A DNA stretch of 64,000 nucleotides. It comes from Scatophagus argus. Its lineage: Eukaryota; Chordata; Actinopteri; Scatophagidae. The notes under the pieces were generated by a model. The model was not told the origin of the DNA and did not search any database. It saw only the letters and a list, made by a program, of their open reading frames with translations. A program made the translations under genes and the position numbers. The stretch spans positions 27,414,329 through 27,478,328 of the forward strand of contig NC_058494.1 in NCBI RefSeq assembly GCF_020382885.2, given 5' to 3'. Shown piece after piece: positions 24,240 to 36,690 of the stretch. The stretch's first letter is position 1, and each line of letters begins with the position of its first letter.

Positions 24240-24700
24240 GCGAGCCTTAAAGTGTAAATGGAGCATACGGACACAAATATGTTTTCCTTTGATAAGTTGA
24301 ATTTCACTTGTGCTGCCAGCCGCTGCTCGCTCATTGAGGCTGCAGCCGGAGGTTTTAAGCCGCCGTACGTGAGCCGCATGGCTAAACGTCTGCTGGCTTT
24401 GAAACAAACAGCCCGCAAACGCTTTAAGTATATTATCAGCCAAGTTCTTTTAGGAACGTATTGCTAAAGGAGCTTACCATTTAATTAATGTAACTTGGGC
24501 GAGATTACACCCGGCCCGGCCTTGTAAGCAGAGGCAGAGTCTTATTGACCTCCGATGCGAGAGCTTAAAGACACAAGAATGGCGTTTTTACTCAACTTTG
24601 ATGGGATAACTCGTATAATCTTTCACAGGGAAGGCAGGAATAAAGTGTTTTAAAACATAATACCCTTCCAAACTGTGAGCGTCGCTCGAGTGCCACAGCG
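24240..24700. promoter_or_regulatory. Candidate conserved non-coding element
   Basis: A repeat-free block with CATTTAATTAATG at 24479-24491 and ordered GC/AT patches. Short open frames overlap but none resembles a protein family. Confidence 0.26.
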
Positions 24701-24939
24701 ACACGCAAACTTTGTCGCGTTATCAGGCCTGACTTTTAAAATCTCCTTTTGTTTCCGCCGGGATCAGGACTGAAGATTCTTCAGGCCTGTTTAGCTGTGA
24801 AACCAAGCAGACAAAGAAGCTTTCAGGACTTTTGTTGTTGTTTTTATCAAATCTGGAACGAATTGTCTTCTTTTATTTTAATAAATAAAACCTGCTCTGA
24901 GGACGTCTGAATCAGAACTTAACATTTAATGAAAGGTTC

Positions 24940-24942
<3 letters not shown>

Positions 24943-24977
<35 letters not shown>
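24943..24977. repeat. AC microsatellite (about 17 units)
   Basis: A perfect AC run just left of a decayed short dispersed element. Confidence 0.96.
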
Positions 24978-24979
<2 letters not shown>

Positions 24980-24999
24980 CAGGCTGCTCTGTGAAAGTA

Positions 25000-25380
25000 A
25001 CTACGTACTCAGTTTTGATGTACTTGTACTTCACTGGAGTATTTTCTGCTCCTTGAGGCTTCTACTCCACTACATTTATTTGACAACTTGAAACACATAA
25101 ATGAATGTCAGCATGTAATTTAATGAACTGAGTTAAAACTTGATGGACTCCTGAGGGGAAATTCACAAGCTGCCCGGCAGATAAATCACATAAAAGAATT
25201 AAACCACCTTCACAGCGTCAACATTAAGACGATAATCAAAAATCAGAACCTGCTAAACTGATAAACATTATGGTGAAATATGTTGCCAAATTTTACTTCT
25301 GGTGCTTCAAGTTTATTTGATGCTCATACTTTTGTACTTCAAGTCAAAATTAAAATTACTTCCGTAAAGTAAAATATAAC
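25000..25380 (+). repeat. Short dispersed element (TACTTGTACTT family), copy 1
   Basis: Contains TGTACTTGTACTTCACTGG, GCTTCTACTCCACTACATTT then ATTTGACA, and later ACTTTTGTACTTCAAGTC. I recall this word order from a very common teleost non-autonomous repeat. A fragment of the other end lies at 63218-63352 in the same orientation. Non-coding and decayed. Confidence 0.7.
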
Positions 25381-28079
25381 ACATCAAAACGAATGAAGGC
25401 ATACTCAGCATTACTAAACAGGTTGTTATGGCGTGTTATTACACGTTTATATACGACTTATTGTTTTGGTGTTTAAGTGTTTAAATCTGAAATGAAACTG
25501 AAAAGCAGAAAAATGTGAACTAAATTCTTCTAAAACAAAAATTGCTGTTTTTTTCCTTCCGTAAATCTTTAAAATTTTATTCTTAAAGAATCCAACTCGA
25601 GTCCTTTTTCCACTTTGTGCTCTCCACCCCCCTCTTACCCCACATATCCCAGATGTTTCCTCCACCGCCTCCACCCACCCCCTTCTGCTGCTGCTTTTTT
25701 TTTTTTTTTTTTTGGGAGTTTGTGGTGTCGCCCTTTCAAACATTCTTTAACAGTGGGATAAAGGGGGACGGGGGATTGGGGAGATTAGGCTACGGGATCC
25801 TCCAGGCATTGTCTGAGAATCTGCAGATAAAAAAAGCATTGCTTTGGTTTTGATTTGGTGGGTGGGGGCAGGGTGGAGGGGTGGAGTTAGCAGATTCGGG
25901 GGGCAGGTGGTGTTGTTGGTTGCTGTTTTGGGGGGGGGGGGTTCAGGAATAAAAGGATCTGGATATTTGGATGTGATGGACGGAGGAGATTCTGCTTCCT
26001 GTTTCGTTTCCTCTTTTTACTAAAACTGCTTTCTGTTTTGTTTTATTTTCCTCGTCTGAAAGTTTAAATTCACACGTTGGTCGTTCAGCATCATCACATG
26101 TAGATATGTAATTTACAACAGTAATAGTTTCCTTTTTAAAGGGCTGCTTCACCGTGCGAGCTGCTTTTGAACATCTCGTTCATCAAACAAACTGAGCCTC
26201 ACGTCACAGTAATCCTCATCAGAAGCCTCCAACATGATGGAGGACATGATGTGTGTGTGCTCAAACAGTGAAATGCTCACCACAACCCCACAGCAGACAG
26301 GCGACGACCGCTGGCTTAAATAAAGATGGCCGACGCGTCTCCACTTCCTCCGACGGCACACAAGTGAAACAAAACATCCCTGATACGAGTGCTGTCGTCA
26401 CGTTCTGGTGATGTCATTTGGAGCCAGAGTCTGTGCAGTAGTGGTCAGGAGGTGGAGCCGTGGTATCGAGTTCCCGCCCACACACCCGCCTGAGCCAATC
26501 AGGAGGAGCGCTCAGCTGTCAATCATGACGTTTTATTTACAGGTTCAAATAACTAATAAAATCCAAGCTGATGAAAAATACGACACTTGAAGAAACATCA
26601 GCGTGATAAGCACCAACTTAAATGACAGAAACCATCTTTGGCTGCCCTCAGACGATGAAGAAGCTGGATGTGGAGGTCCTGGGCCGGCGCGGTTACACCT
26701 GGTCTGCCTTGGCCTGTTGGACGTCCCGCCAAGTCCTCTGAAAAGACACTGAAGACAGCTTTTGGAGATGATGGACGCTCTGTGGCGTCGTGTCATGTGA
26801 CCAAACTGCACATTGCAGAGCTTTTATTGTCACGTTGTTTAATCTGCACGTCACACCTGCCAGGTGTTTGGGTTGCTGCTCAACAACACTGATGTCTAAC
26901 GGGGGTCTTAACTCCTTTAATGCAACTTGTGAATTGAATGTTTATATTTTTGTTGTGTTTAAAGATCAAACTGCTGCTTGTAGAAACCCACAGAACTTCA
27001 TTTGACTTGAGGGTTTCACAGTGGGAACACTCGACGTGAAGTTAAGGAGGCTGTTGATGAGCTCAGTCAGCTGGTATTGATGAACCCATTAACACCGATC
27101 AGAAGTGGAAAACAATCAAGTGGCGATTGATCGGCTACTGAAGGAGCCCACCAGGACCCGGTTATCCACTCCTCACTGACACTGAACTATTATAAACAAA
27201 TCATTTGTGTGGTGCGACCAGTAACAACAGTCGTGTATTAGCCTTCCTGATGTCGTGTGGTCGTGTGTTTTCAGCCTGGCCGATCAGCAGGTGGTCTTCG
27301 GCGGCTCGTCGGCAGCCTGTTTCGGCCTCCATTCAGATGCTCACATCAGGTAATTAGCACCGACTGAATCTCTCCCAATAACCTGCCTCCATTCACGTGC
27401 TAAAGCGGCCGTCCTCTCGCTCGAGCAGTTGTTATTTCCTTTTGTCTTTAATGCCACTGAGCTGCAAAACATCCACATGGCGGCAATTGTGATGCAGCCG
27501 ACGACCTGCAGGCCGGATTAAAACAGGAAAAAGATTCGCTCTTTCACTTAAACCTACAGTGAAATGTTAGATGTTGTCGGTTATCTTACACGTTTTTATT
27601 GGTTTTCTTTGCTGTTATTTGTCAGAGTTGACTGATTTTGTTTTCACGTCAGGTGAAAATGAGCACATCTGTAAGCACACACATTTCCTGCTGAAACAAA
27701 TCCCACAAATCCCAACAAATCCCGTGTCCACGCATGGAAATCCAGTTTGCAACTGAATGTTTTCACACACAAAGTAAATTTAAAAAGGTGATTTACTTTT
27801 TCCAACACAACAGTGAGAGTTTTCACACAACAAATGAACATTTTGACACGTGAATTACATTTGAACATGATTGGCTTTTTTCCCACACGTGGAAAACCAC
27901 ATTGCAGGAAGTGACCTCTGATATGCTCGGCTCTCCGGAAATAAAATAAACTGACGTGAATTTGGTTGCTTTCTCACTTTTTTTGCGGCTTTTATTGTGA
28001 AATTCCGAGTCAGTTTCTTTTCATTTAGCCTGTAGTTCTTCACCTGAACGAAGCAGCTGACATTAGACGAAACATCGTT
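25381..28079. other. Non-coding intergenic stretch with homopolymers
   Basis: Includes a T run (25695-25713) and a G run (25930-25941). A frame translating the T-run region gives a spurious Phe-run peptide. Nothing gene-like; 27280-27540 is repeat-free but unremarkable. Confidence 0.5.
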
Positions 28080-28480
28080 GGGTTTGTGCGATCAGGAGCT
28101 CAGATATCTCCTCCCTGCTGGAATCCCGCGTCTCCTAATGGAGTCGCTTCAGCCATTAGCCGAGCAGATTGATTCATTACGCTAATGTGAGTCTAACCCT
28201 GTTGGCCCTGTTGAAATGCGTGCAATATGACACTCCTCAAATTTGTTCTAACACAAGCCCTGGGGAGCCAAACAGAGCCGGCGCTAATGGGGGAGGAGGA
28301 GCCAATTATGCAGAGAGGAGCTGACTGTCAACAGATATTAGGAGGACCTCCGCCGCTATCAGCCAGCACCGCCTCCTCAAACAGGGCTCTGCTCCTCCTC
28401 GAGCTGCCCCCCTCACAGGAGGAGGCCGGTCACCATGGGTCCAGGCTTTTAAAAAGCTCTTTTTGGGAAAATTTCTTGGA
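28080..28480. promoter_or_regulatory. Candidate conserved non-coding element
   Basis: A repeat-free block containing CATTAGCCGAG, GATTGATTCATTACGCTAAT and CCAATTATGCAG. An open frame at 28227-28568 has no domain similarity that I recognise. Function inferred from composition only. Confidence 0.27.
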
Positions 28481-30059
28481 GCTCAACAAGTCATCGTTAA
28501 AATTCAGTGAAGCGGTTTCACATCAGCCAGAAGTCACCACATTCACTTCAGTTCATTCAGTTTGCTGAAGACCAAAGAGCTGATGTGTTGAAGCTACAGT
28601 AAAGTCTAACTGTGCTTTAACATGAACGCTTTCTCGTGTTTCGTGTGCCGTCGCAGGTCAGACTTCAGTGGGTCACCCTGCTGAAATAAATAAAATGATT
28701 CACTTTTTATAATCTGTCTGTCAAATTGACTTCTTTTTGTTCTTTAGTTCAGTGCAGGGCCGTAACCAGCGCTGAGGGGGACGAGATCCCCACCACCAAG
28801 AAGAACAAACACATGTAAAACCCTGTGATTTAGCCTACAGCTCCTCATATGACATCCTGGTTTTACACGTTTTTAGTTTGACGTCGACTGTATCGACCCA
28901 CAGCAGTCGAGCAACAGCTTCTGTTGCTTCTTCTTCGCTTGGACAAAAAATATGTGAATAACCACACATCACTGACTACAGATGTTTACTTTGTTACTGT
29001 CGGGGTCATCGTGAAGGAGAAGAAGGTTGCTCTCAGGAGGAGACCCTCCAGACCCTCTTTATCTGGCCCTCCTCTCCCGGTTTAATTTCCCATCTGACGG
29101 CGTGCGGAGCGCAGGGAAGCGGCGTCTGCGGCGGGCGGAGATAAGGCCTGTTGTTGTGGACACGGGGGGTTGGGTGGTCTTATTTACCTGAAGCTGAAGG
29201 GGCTCTCAGCTCCCTGCAGGCTCCTGCTTCACACTGTGGCCCCCCTGCTGCTCAGTCAACAGTCACCCCGGGCCCCGAGTCGACGGCCCTCCGGTCATCA
29301 GCTCCACATGTTCGCTCATACACAAACAAGCCGTCAACATGTGGAGAAACGAGACGCACTCCCGTCTGAAATATTCTCTGTTTTAATTTAGATCAGTCAC
29401 TGACGACGAATCAGAACCCTCAGCGGTGGGGGTGTTGCGGACTATTTTCAACAGAGGATGGATCCACGTTTGAATAAGGACAGTTGGCACAGTGGGTTTG
29501 TTAAATTACTACATTCAAATGAAAGTTAAAAAAATTATGACTGACCACGTGTTTTTCTTGTTCCTGCAGTTTTCACTAAACATCACTTGGACCACAGCAG
29601 ATGCTGGTTTCAAGTGTCTTCAGAACATCTTCAGAACGATTCATTGGAGAAAAACGTTAACTAATGCACAACATGTGATGCTGTGCTGTCTAGTATTATT
29701 CATTCATATTATTAATTGTTTGGTTAATAAAAGATCAGGAAAAAGGTGAAAAACCATAAAAAACTGTGAATTTCATAATTTCCTTCACAGCACTTAAAGC
29801 ACTCGCTAAACACAAAAACTCAACATTCTCTACCAATTAATAATAATTGTGCAAAATCAAACATTTTGATTTTGTCATGTGTAGTCACACGTCATTCTGT
29901 GTTTCCACCAGAACAGAAGTAAACCTGTGGGGCTTGTCCTTAACATCCTGGTCATTACTGAGCAGACATCACAACAGTTTCGGAGGGGGTCCTTTTTGTT
30001 GTTTTCAGGCCTGAAAACCAGCAGGTAAACCGGTTCAGCAGGTGAGTCCTGATCTCAGA
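28481..30059. other. Non-coding intergenic stretch
   Basis: No gene recognised. GGGCCGTAACCAGCG near 28757 resembles in reverse a word at 23707-23719 and may be a repeat end, but is too short to call. Confidence 0.45.
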
Positions 30060-31130
30060 CGCTTCTCTGATTTTGTGAATTTTTGGCTGAGCGTCTCCTG
30101 CCGCGTTTGCTCATTTGTGTGAACGAGGGGAAATAAAAGGAGTCAGCGTCCAGATTGCGGTGCATCTGCTGTTTTCGGCGGCGTGGCGAGGCCTGGCCGC
30201 TACGCCACGCAGGTGCTGCTCCTTCCCCCCTGAAGGCCACATTCTTCTATAGCCATGTGCTGCCTGAGCAAACGGCGCTTCTGAGCGGGCCTGTCCCACC
30301 GCTGACTGGCCACTGCCCCGGCAACATGCATTGTTGCTCTATGCAAATCCGCTCACACTGGGACAGAGGCTCGGGGAGGGGGTATCCTGAGCTCAGTAGC
30401 CGGGATAGAGAACGGAGGCCGGCCAATAAATGAAAGTTTGCCTTAAATCCTTGGGATAATAGAGGCAGAGGTTGGGGCCGAGCCTCGGAGCCGAGATAAA
30501 CAGAGGGATTACTCCTCGGTTTTGCATCACTCACTCTCCTCTGGGTGGCCCTTAACCGTCAGCAAAGCTAAGAGGGGAGGCTTGGGGGGGAGGCGAGAGA
30601 AGAAAAAACGTTTAACGCATGGACATTCACACAGCACATAGGGGGAAAGAAGTGAGCCTAATTCCATCAAAGACTGAGAAATTAGCAATTAATTTATTCC
30701 AACCTCCCCGCCCCTGCTCCTTTTCTATTTTCAGCCCAATTGTCGGTTAGTTCTGCAACATCTGGTCCAGAACAGTCGCTGTGCCTGATGACTGATGCTC
30801 CCTCCATTAAAGCAGAATGGCAGAGAAAATCTTCCCTTTTTCATTCATTTCTTGTCCATGGGAGATTAGTTTGGTACGATGTGAAAAGTAATCATTAAAA
30901 ATGTTGCTCTTTTCGCAGGCCATGCATAACCACCGCGGGCAGCGCCTTTATTTGCAATTGTAATTTAAAGAATAATTAAAGAAGTTAAATGATTCTGTAA
31001 ATGTAGAACAACTTGAGTCTTTGTGCTCAAGGGTGCATGAACCTTCGCCTTATGGCTGGTTGCTCCGATAAACTTGGTAATGAAAGAATGTAGCGCCACA
31101 CTAATGACAAATTTTGAAGTGTTTTGGATT
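30060..31130. promoter_or_regulatory. Candidate conserved non-coding block
   Basis: A repeat-free kilobase with GGATTA at 30506-30511, AGCAATTAATTTATTCC at 30685-30701, a TTTGCAATTGTAATT region near 30951 and ACTAATGACAAATTTTG near 31100. ATTA cores are dense. Inferred as part of the otx1 regulatory landscape. Confidence 0.32.
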
Positions 31131-33580
31131 TGCTCACACTCCTGTCCTCAGCTCGCTCTGATGCCTGACTTTAATCTGAGGAACAGAAGCCAAAATGAAG
31201 CGTTTTTAGCAAAGAAAAAAAACCCACTCATTGAGTCTGCTGATTGACTTTAACGCTCCGACATGTAAACAAACACAGCAGAGATGTGACTCGATACAAG
31301 GCTTGGCAGCAAAGGCATCATTTACAGGGTGAAACCAGCACAAATGGGCTTCAGTGAAATTTGGCCCAGACAAAAAATATCACATTTCTCAGAGTTAAAG
31401 GTATTCAGTTTACTGCAATATCAGACAGGGAAAAGCTACCAAACCTCACACTGGAGGAGGATCGTCAGCTTTTGGATATCATTGTCATTACTGTGGCCAG
31501 TGTTATGATCAATTACAAACATCATAATCGCACAGTTGCCAGGGAGGTTTGGAAAATTTGTGTTCATCGTAAGCACTTATAAAAATAGTGTTTCATGAGA
31601 CATGATGCAAACAGGAAATACAATCGTGCTGAGAGTCACAAAATAAAAATGTAGACAAATCCTACGGATTATATCAATTGAATAACGTGGCACTCTTTCC
31701 TGTGATATTAATCAAACTCGCTAATTGTTTTAAGAACCTGCACAGGCACAGGGGCAAATGAAATAAAGTTTAGCACAGTATGTCAGAGCATTACCCTCAG
31801 GTCAGATTAACAGAGAAAATCACAAACTCAGCAGATCTTCTCAGCTCAAACATCGAGCCGCTGCTTTGTCTGACGTAAACTGGTGAGTGGAGCAGAGATG
31901 GCTTCATGTCAGTCACATCAACCTGCTTTAGAGTATATAAGCTGCTGGTGATCCCCCCCAATCCCGAACACACACACATAAGACATAACCCCAGCTCTGG
32001 TGGAAATGAGCTGTTGACATTATTTAAGGTCATTGTCCATGATAGAGGGACCAACTGCTGGGATTTAGCAGATTTAAACCCTTCCACCTACATCCATCAC
32101 ATCACACCAGCTAGCTAATGTTCGCCCCATATCCTTCAATAAACAAGAACAAGTTCGGTCACTTTCCCATTGTTGGCTATTAATTTAACAAATCATCATT
32201 GCTGCGAATGCCTGAAAATGTCTTGAAAATCTTGCCGACTGGCAGATGAGGGAGAGTAATGGGAGTGTTTGGTTAGCAGCTAACGTGGAGGTGACCTTGA
32301 AGGCTGTGGTTGTTCTGGGCAGGTCCAAGGTGACACTGTGGGTAACCACGTCAGTGTGAGGCTGGATGGAGCTGAAAACAGGCCTACGGCGCTCAGGCAA
32401 CCTCCCCTGGGGGAATCAAAGAACAAAAATACAAACACATTAGCATGTCCTTCCAAGGCACAATTTTCAACAGGCACAAAGATTTTATTCAATACAATAT
32501 TGTATGTAGTGTACAACAAAATGCAACCTCCAAGTAAACAAGTAGCTGTGTAGTCAAACATGTCTTGGACAAAGAGCTAATGTGAGGGAAATATTTTGTG
32601 CTTGAGTTAAACAACTGTCACCAAATAAAAGTCAAATAGAACTAAAGCTAATGAGACACCGACAGTTGGCTACTGTCTGTCGAGAAGCTGAGCACGCTGC
32701 GATTGACTGCAAACAAGATGTCTGCTGACTTCAAGTTAATGTTAGCAAGGTTAGCTTTAATTTTGTGTAGCCAAACTACAGTTTGTCATAGGTGGGTGGA
32801 GAAATTGAAATGTTGGTTACATAAAATGCAGGAACAGAGAACAGGATTTATGCCTCTGGATGAAAGAAGATTTTGTTACCTGAGTTTAGCTAGCTAGCTT
32901 AGCTGAAAGCCAAGAGTAATTGTCCCAAGGTAAAGGTAAACCATACAAAATAGTACATAAGCTTAACTCAGTAAAGAATAATCTGTTGTCCTAACTCTTC
33001 TTAGTGTGTAGGTCTACTGCCCATCAAGCCTACAGCATACATCTAGATGAGCTAGTTAGGTCAGAAAATGACAAAAGAGGCCTTGACTAGCTTTTAAATG
33101 CTTTAAAAGTTCATCGTTCTTGCTATTAAACTGGCAGTAAAAACCTAAAATTTTGTGTAAAATGTCATAATTACACAGCATACACACACACATATACAAA
33201 AATCTGGTTCAACTGCCTGAATTTGGAACTTAAACCCTAATTTGACGTCACCACTTTTATCATGTAGCATAGCGGTTCTTGTTTAGGGAGAACTGTTGAA
33301 ATAGGCTTTGCTTCAGGACAAACAAATAACATGACATCGTCTAATTTCATCTTTTAAATTCACTTTTATTCTGTTCTGAACTTGTCAAAGTATGGGACAG
33401 CCATGATATTATCTTTTCCCATGATCCTCTTGGCTGTGTCCTGCCTAGAAAAGCAGCCCAACATGACAAAAAAATCTTGAAAGAAGACAAAGGCACAAAG
33501 AGGCGGAGGGCGCGGCGGCAGAAGCGGCCATCTCGGGCCCGACAGAGGACTCGGCCTCACCATACAGCCAGGCCACTCCA
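31131..33580. other. Non-coding AT-rich intergenic stretch
   Basis: No recognised repeat family. The 73-codon frame at 31361-31582 and the reverse frame at 33366-33581 resemble no family I know. TTAGCTAGCTAGCTTAGC near 32885 is a short palindromic GCTAGC-rich tract. Confidence 0.45.
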
Positions 33581-36500
33581 ATTCTGAGCGAATGCTAATG
33601 AGATTGCTCTGATCCCTCCGGTGCTTCCCATGTTTTCAACACCTTCAAGGACCACATGGTGCTCGCAGCATAAAGACAACTAAATGAGAAATCTGAACGT
33701 TTTTTTGTGATGCCGGGGGCCTCTTCGCTTTTCAACCTGGCCGCCCATTCATTGTACCTCCCCGCAAAGAAAAGATAAGAAAGAGACTGCTACAGGGGGT
33801 GTGGATGAGTAAACTTTTCAGGAAAATGGCATATTTGCGAACCTGAAGTAATAATCAATTTATGGCCACGCAAGGGCGAAGCCTTTGACGCAGGAAGAAT
33901 CGAGAGTTGGGGAGATTGAAAAGGAGGGATGAGAAAGAGAAGGGAGATGCTCAAATTTGGAGGCCGTTTCTCACAACCGCCGTAATGAGATCACTAACAT
34001 CTTGAGCCGGCCTCCACTATAGCTGCCAAACAACGGGCTCCCAGATGAAAGGTGAATGGGCCTGGGTTCCCGCTGGCTGGTTCAGAGGCACTTTAATAGC
34101 ACGGCGCCCTAAGAAAGGTTCCTGGGCAGTAGCTCATATTAGCGGCGAAGCACACTGCTTAATAGGATGATGCCTTTTGGCTTTTGTCATGAGATGATTA
34201 AGGGCTTCGTTGTCACCGGTGCCTGTTGAGCACAAGGCACTAGAATCCACTCTGCTGGGCTTATTGTCTGAGTCCGTGTGGTAGAAAGGGGCCCTTTTGA
34301 TGAAAACACCTCTCAGGGATCTATCAGGTGAGCTCTGCTTTGGAGTCTCACATCTACGCCCCCTTCAAAATATCTCGAGTGCTTTGTTTTCCTCTAAAGA
34401 CCCTTGATTCTTTCATTGCGCTCGGACAAAGACAAACGCCGCTGAGGGGAGCAGCAGAAAGATGAAACTTGCTGATAATGGTCCTCGAATAAAGAAAATA
34501 TGTCTGTAATTAATTTACCTTGTTGTGTTAACTGTGCAGTAAGCGTTTTGCTGAGAAGGTGACTCTTCTTCGGGTTTACTGCATTAATTTTTTAAAATGG
34601 TATTGCAAAAAAAATGTCTTAATTGTGGCCAGTCTTTTATTGAATCTGAAAAACCTTCCAATACAAATATTTTCTTGGCAGTAATCTTTCATACACAGTC
34701 TTGTTTGAAGATACTGACACTCACTGAGAGAGAAGATGTGGAATTATGTAACAGGAAGAATTTATTTCTTCCTTCAAGACAGACTTATAAGACTAGATGG
34801 CTTATTAAGATAAATATTTTTCTCTCAGTCATTTAAGAACTCTCAAGGCGCCGTGTCAATCGAAAACATTTCTGTCAGGTTCAGCACAATCCTCACGCAA
34901 AAAGCATCAATGAAACGGCATTAAATTAGCTCTTTTTATGTTATAAATAAAGGAGCGATTGCGTGTTATACGATCGCCACAGTTTACCACGCAGAGAAAG
35001 TGATTGAACAGGATGAATGTTGGCCAGATTGACGTTAAACAGAGAATGCACTATGTCCATTTTTTTGCAATCAATGCAGGTCCTTTCAATCAGGAGAGCT
35101 TTATACTCGGGATTAGTTTTGGTGACTTAAGAAGCTAGCCTACCTCCGTACCCCCACCATCTGCAACCAAACCCCCCTCCACTCTCTCCTTTACCCCCTT
35201 CAAACCCCCCTCACAAAAATAGCACAAGGATACTGCCAGCCTTTTCACTCCCTCCTAACAAGGCGGCTCGAAAGCACAGGGCCACTCCAAGTAATTAAAT
35301 CAATCCCTTTGTGTTCCCCAATATTCCCCTTCAGTGGGTGACTGCCCAAGATCTGATTATGGCTCTTCATGCATATTCAGGCTGAAGCTACAACTTGTCC
35401 AGAACAACCTCTTACTTTTTATTCTCGCATCATGAGCAGCCAACATGCAGCAATTTCCTCTTTTTTTCTTAATAACCCCTTAAACTTTTTTTTATATACT
35501 TCCCAAAATCCATAGTTTGCTCCAGCAGGAGTGTGAAATGAGGAGCGGTCACTGAAACTGAAGCATATTTGAGAGAAAGCCGTAAGATGAGGAGAAGTTA
35601 GGGTGGGAGCCCGAAAGACAAATTGGATTAGCAAGTATTGGATTAAAGGTAAAACGGAGGGATAACAAACAAGAAAAGCTGCCTGTGATCACAGGGTTTA
35701 ATATATTTCTTTTCCTCTCCGATCCTTTTCTTGTCTCCCTCCCCCCTTTCTTTCTTTCTTTTCGAGTAAAGATCCCAGGCTTAAGACAGACTTATTAAAA
35801 CTGGGATCAATTTGTAATGCTCCCCTAACCCTCGGGGTCAACCAAAGATTTGTTATCTAAAGCAAACAGGAAAAAATGTACTATAACAACACAACGAGGG
35901 CTTTAAACCCGTGTCAGTCGGGCTTCTGGGAGATTTTAGCTTTGTATGAAAAGTGTTATCCCCGAGATATTTATTTGAACTGGGAAAGAAAACCCTCGAA
36001 GGACAAGCCAAATGTGGATAAATATAATAACTGCACTAAATCCTTGCATTTATGGAACTTTTGCTAATGAAAAGCTATAAAAATCTGACACCACTGGAAA
36101 GGAACACACACCAGATGCTAAAATGAAAGGGTGTCCAATAAATCAAGATAATTTGATATCTGTAATCTTGATAAGAAAAACTGAGCATGAAAGAAGAAGA
36201 GAAACAAATACACTCCTGTTCCTGTAATAGAAAATGTCCTGTTTTTAATCAGCGGATGATGAGGGGTAACTGTTGGGAGAGCGGGCCACTCTCATTAGCC
36301 TTATCTTTGAATGTGGCACTGGCTCAGATTGTGATCTTAATCTTATTTGGTTATGGAGGCTTCGTTCACTCCGACAAGCACGAAGACCTTTGGGGAACAA
36401 ATCCACAGCTCCTGCAGAAAACCGGCGTCTTGTCTTCTGCAATGGCTCTTGGGTTTTTTCCTCTGGGTTCTGGTTCAAGGGGCCGAGTTGACCGGCCTCA

Positions 36501-36690
36501 GAGACGAGCGGCCTAAATCTCTTGGCCGCTTGCCCGTTTCTGTTTTGTTCCATGAAAAAACTCCAGTCTTTGTCTTTCCCCTGCAATTCTTTTACTTTCT
36601 CCACCGAGCCCTGGTGTCCCCTTGCAAATGTCATAAAACGCGATTCATCCTGAAAATTAGAAAAACATGACTTATGTGCAAACATTAGCT
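33581..36690. promoter_or_regulatory. Large repeat-free candidate regulatory block
   Basis: About 3.1 kb with no long microsatellite and no recognisable transposon, unusual for this window. It holds GGATTA at 35110-35115, a tandem GGATTA pair at 35625-35630 and 35640-35645, and many TAAT cores. Open frames exist in several phases without family resemblance. The best candidate here for a cluster of deeply conserved otx1 enhancers. Confidence 0.38.

Noticed and set aside
28757..28771. GGGCCGTAACCAGCG word resembling the reverse of 23707-23719
   Set aside because: Only about 12 bp shared; too short to claim a repeat family.
31361..31582. 73-codon frame that looks protein-like in composition
   Set aside because: No family recognised, no flanking splice sites that extend it, and length within chance expectation.
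33366..33581. Reverse-strand frame next to the large repeat-free block
   Set aside because: Pro-rich start then a mixed tail with no recognisable domain, and no promoter or polyadenylation context.
36245..36685. 146-codon reverse-strand frame and overlapping + strand frames
   Set aside because: Several phases are open at once in a repeat-free block, with no family resemblance. More likely regulatory DNA without stops by chance.
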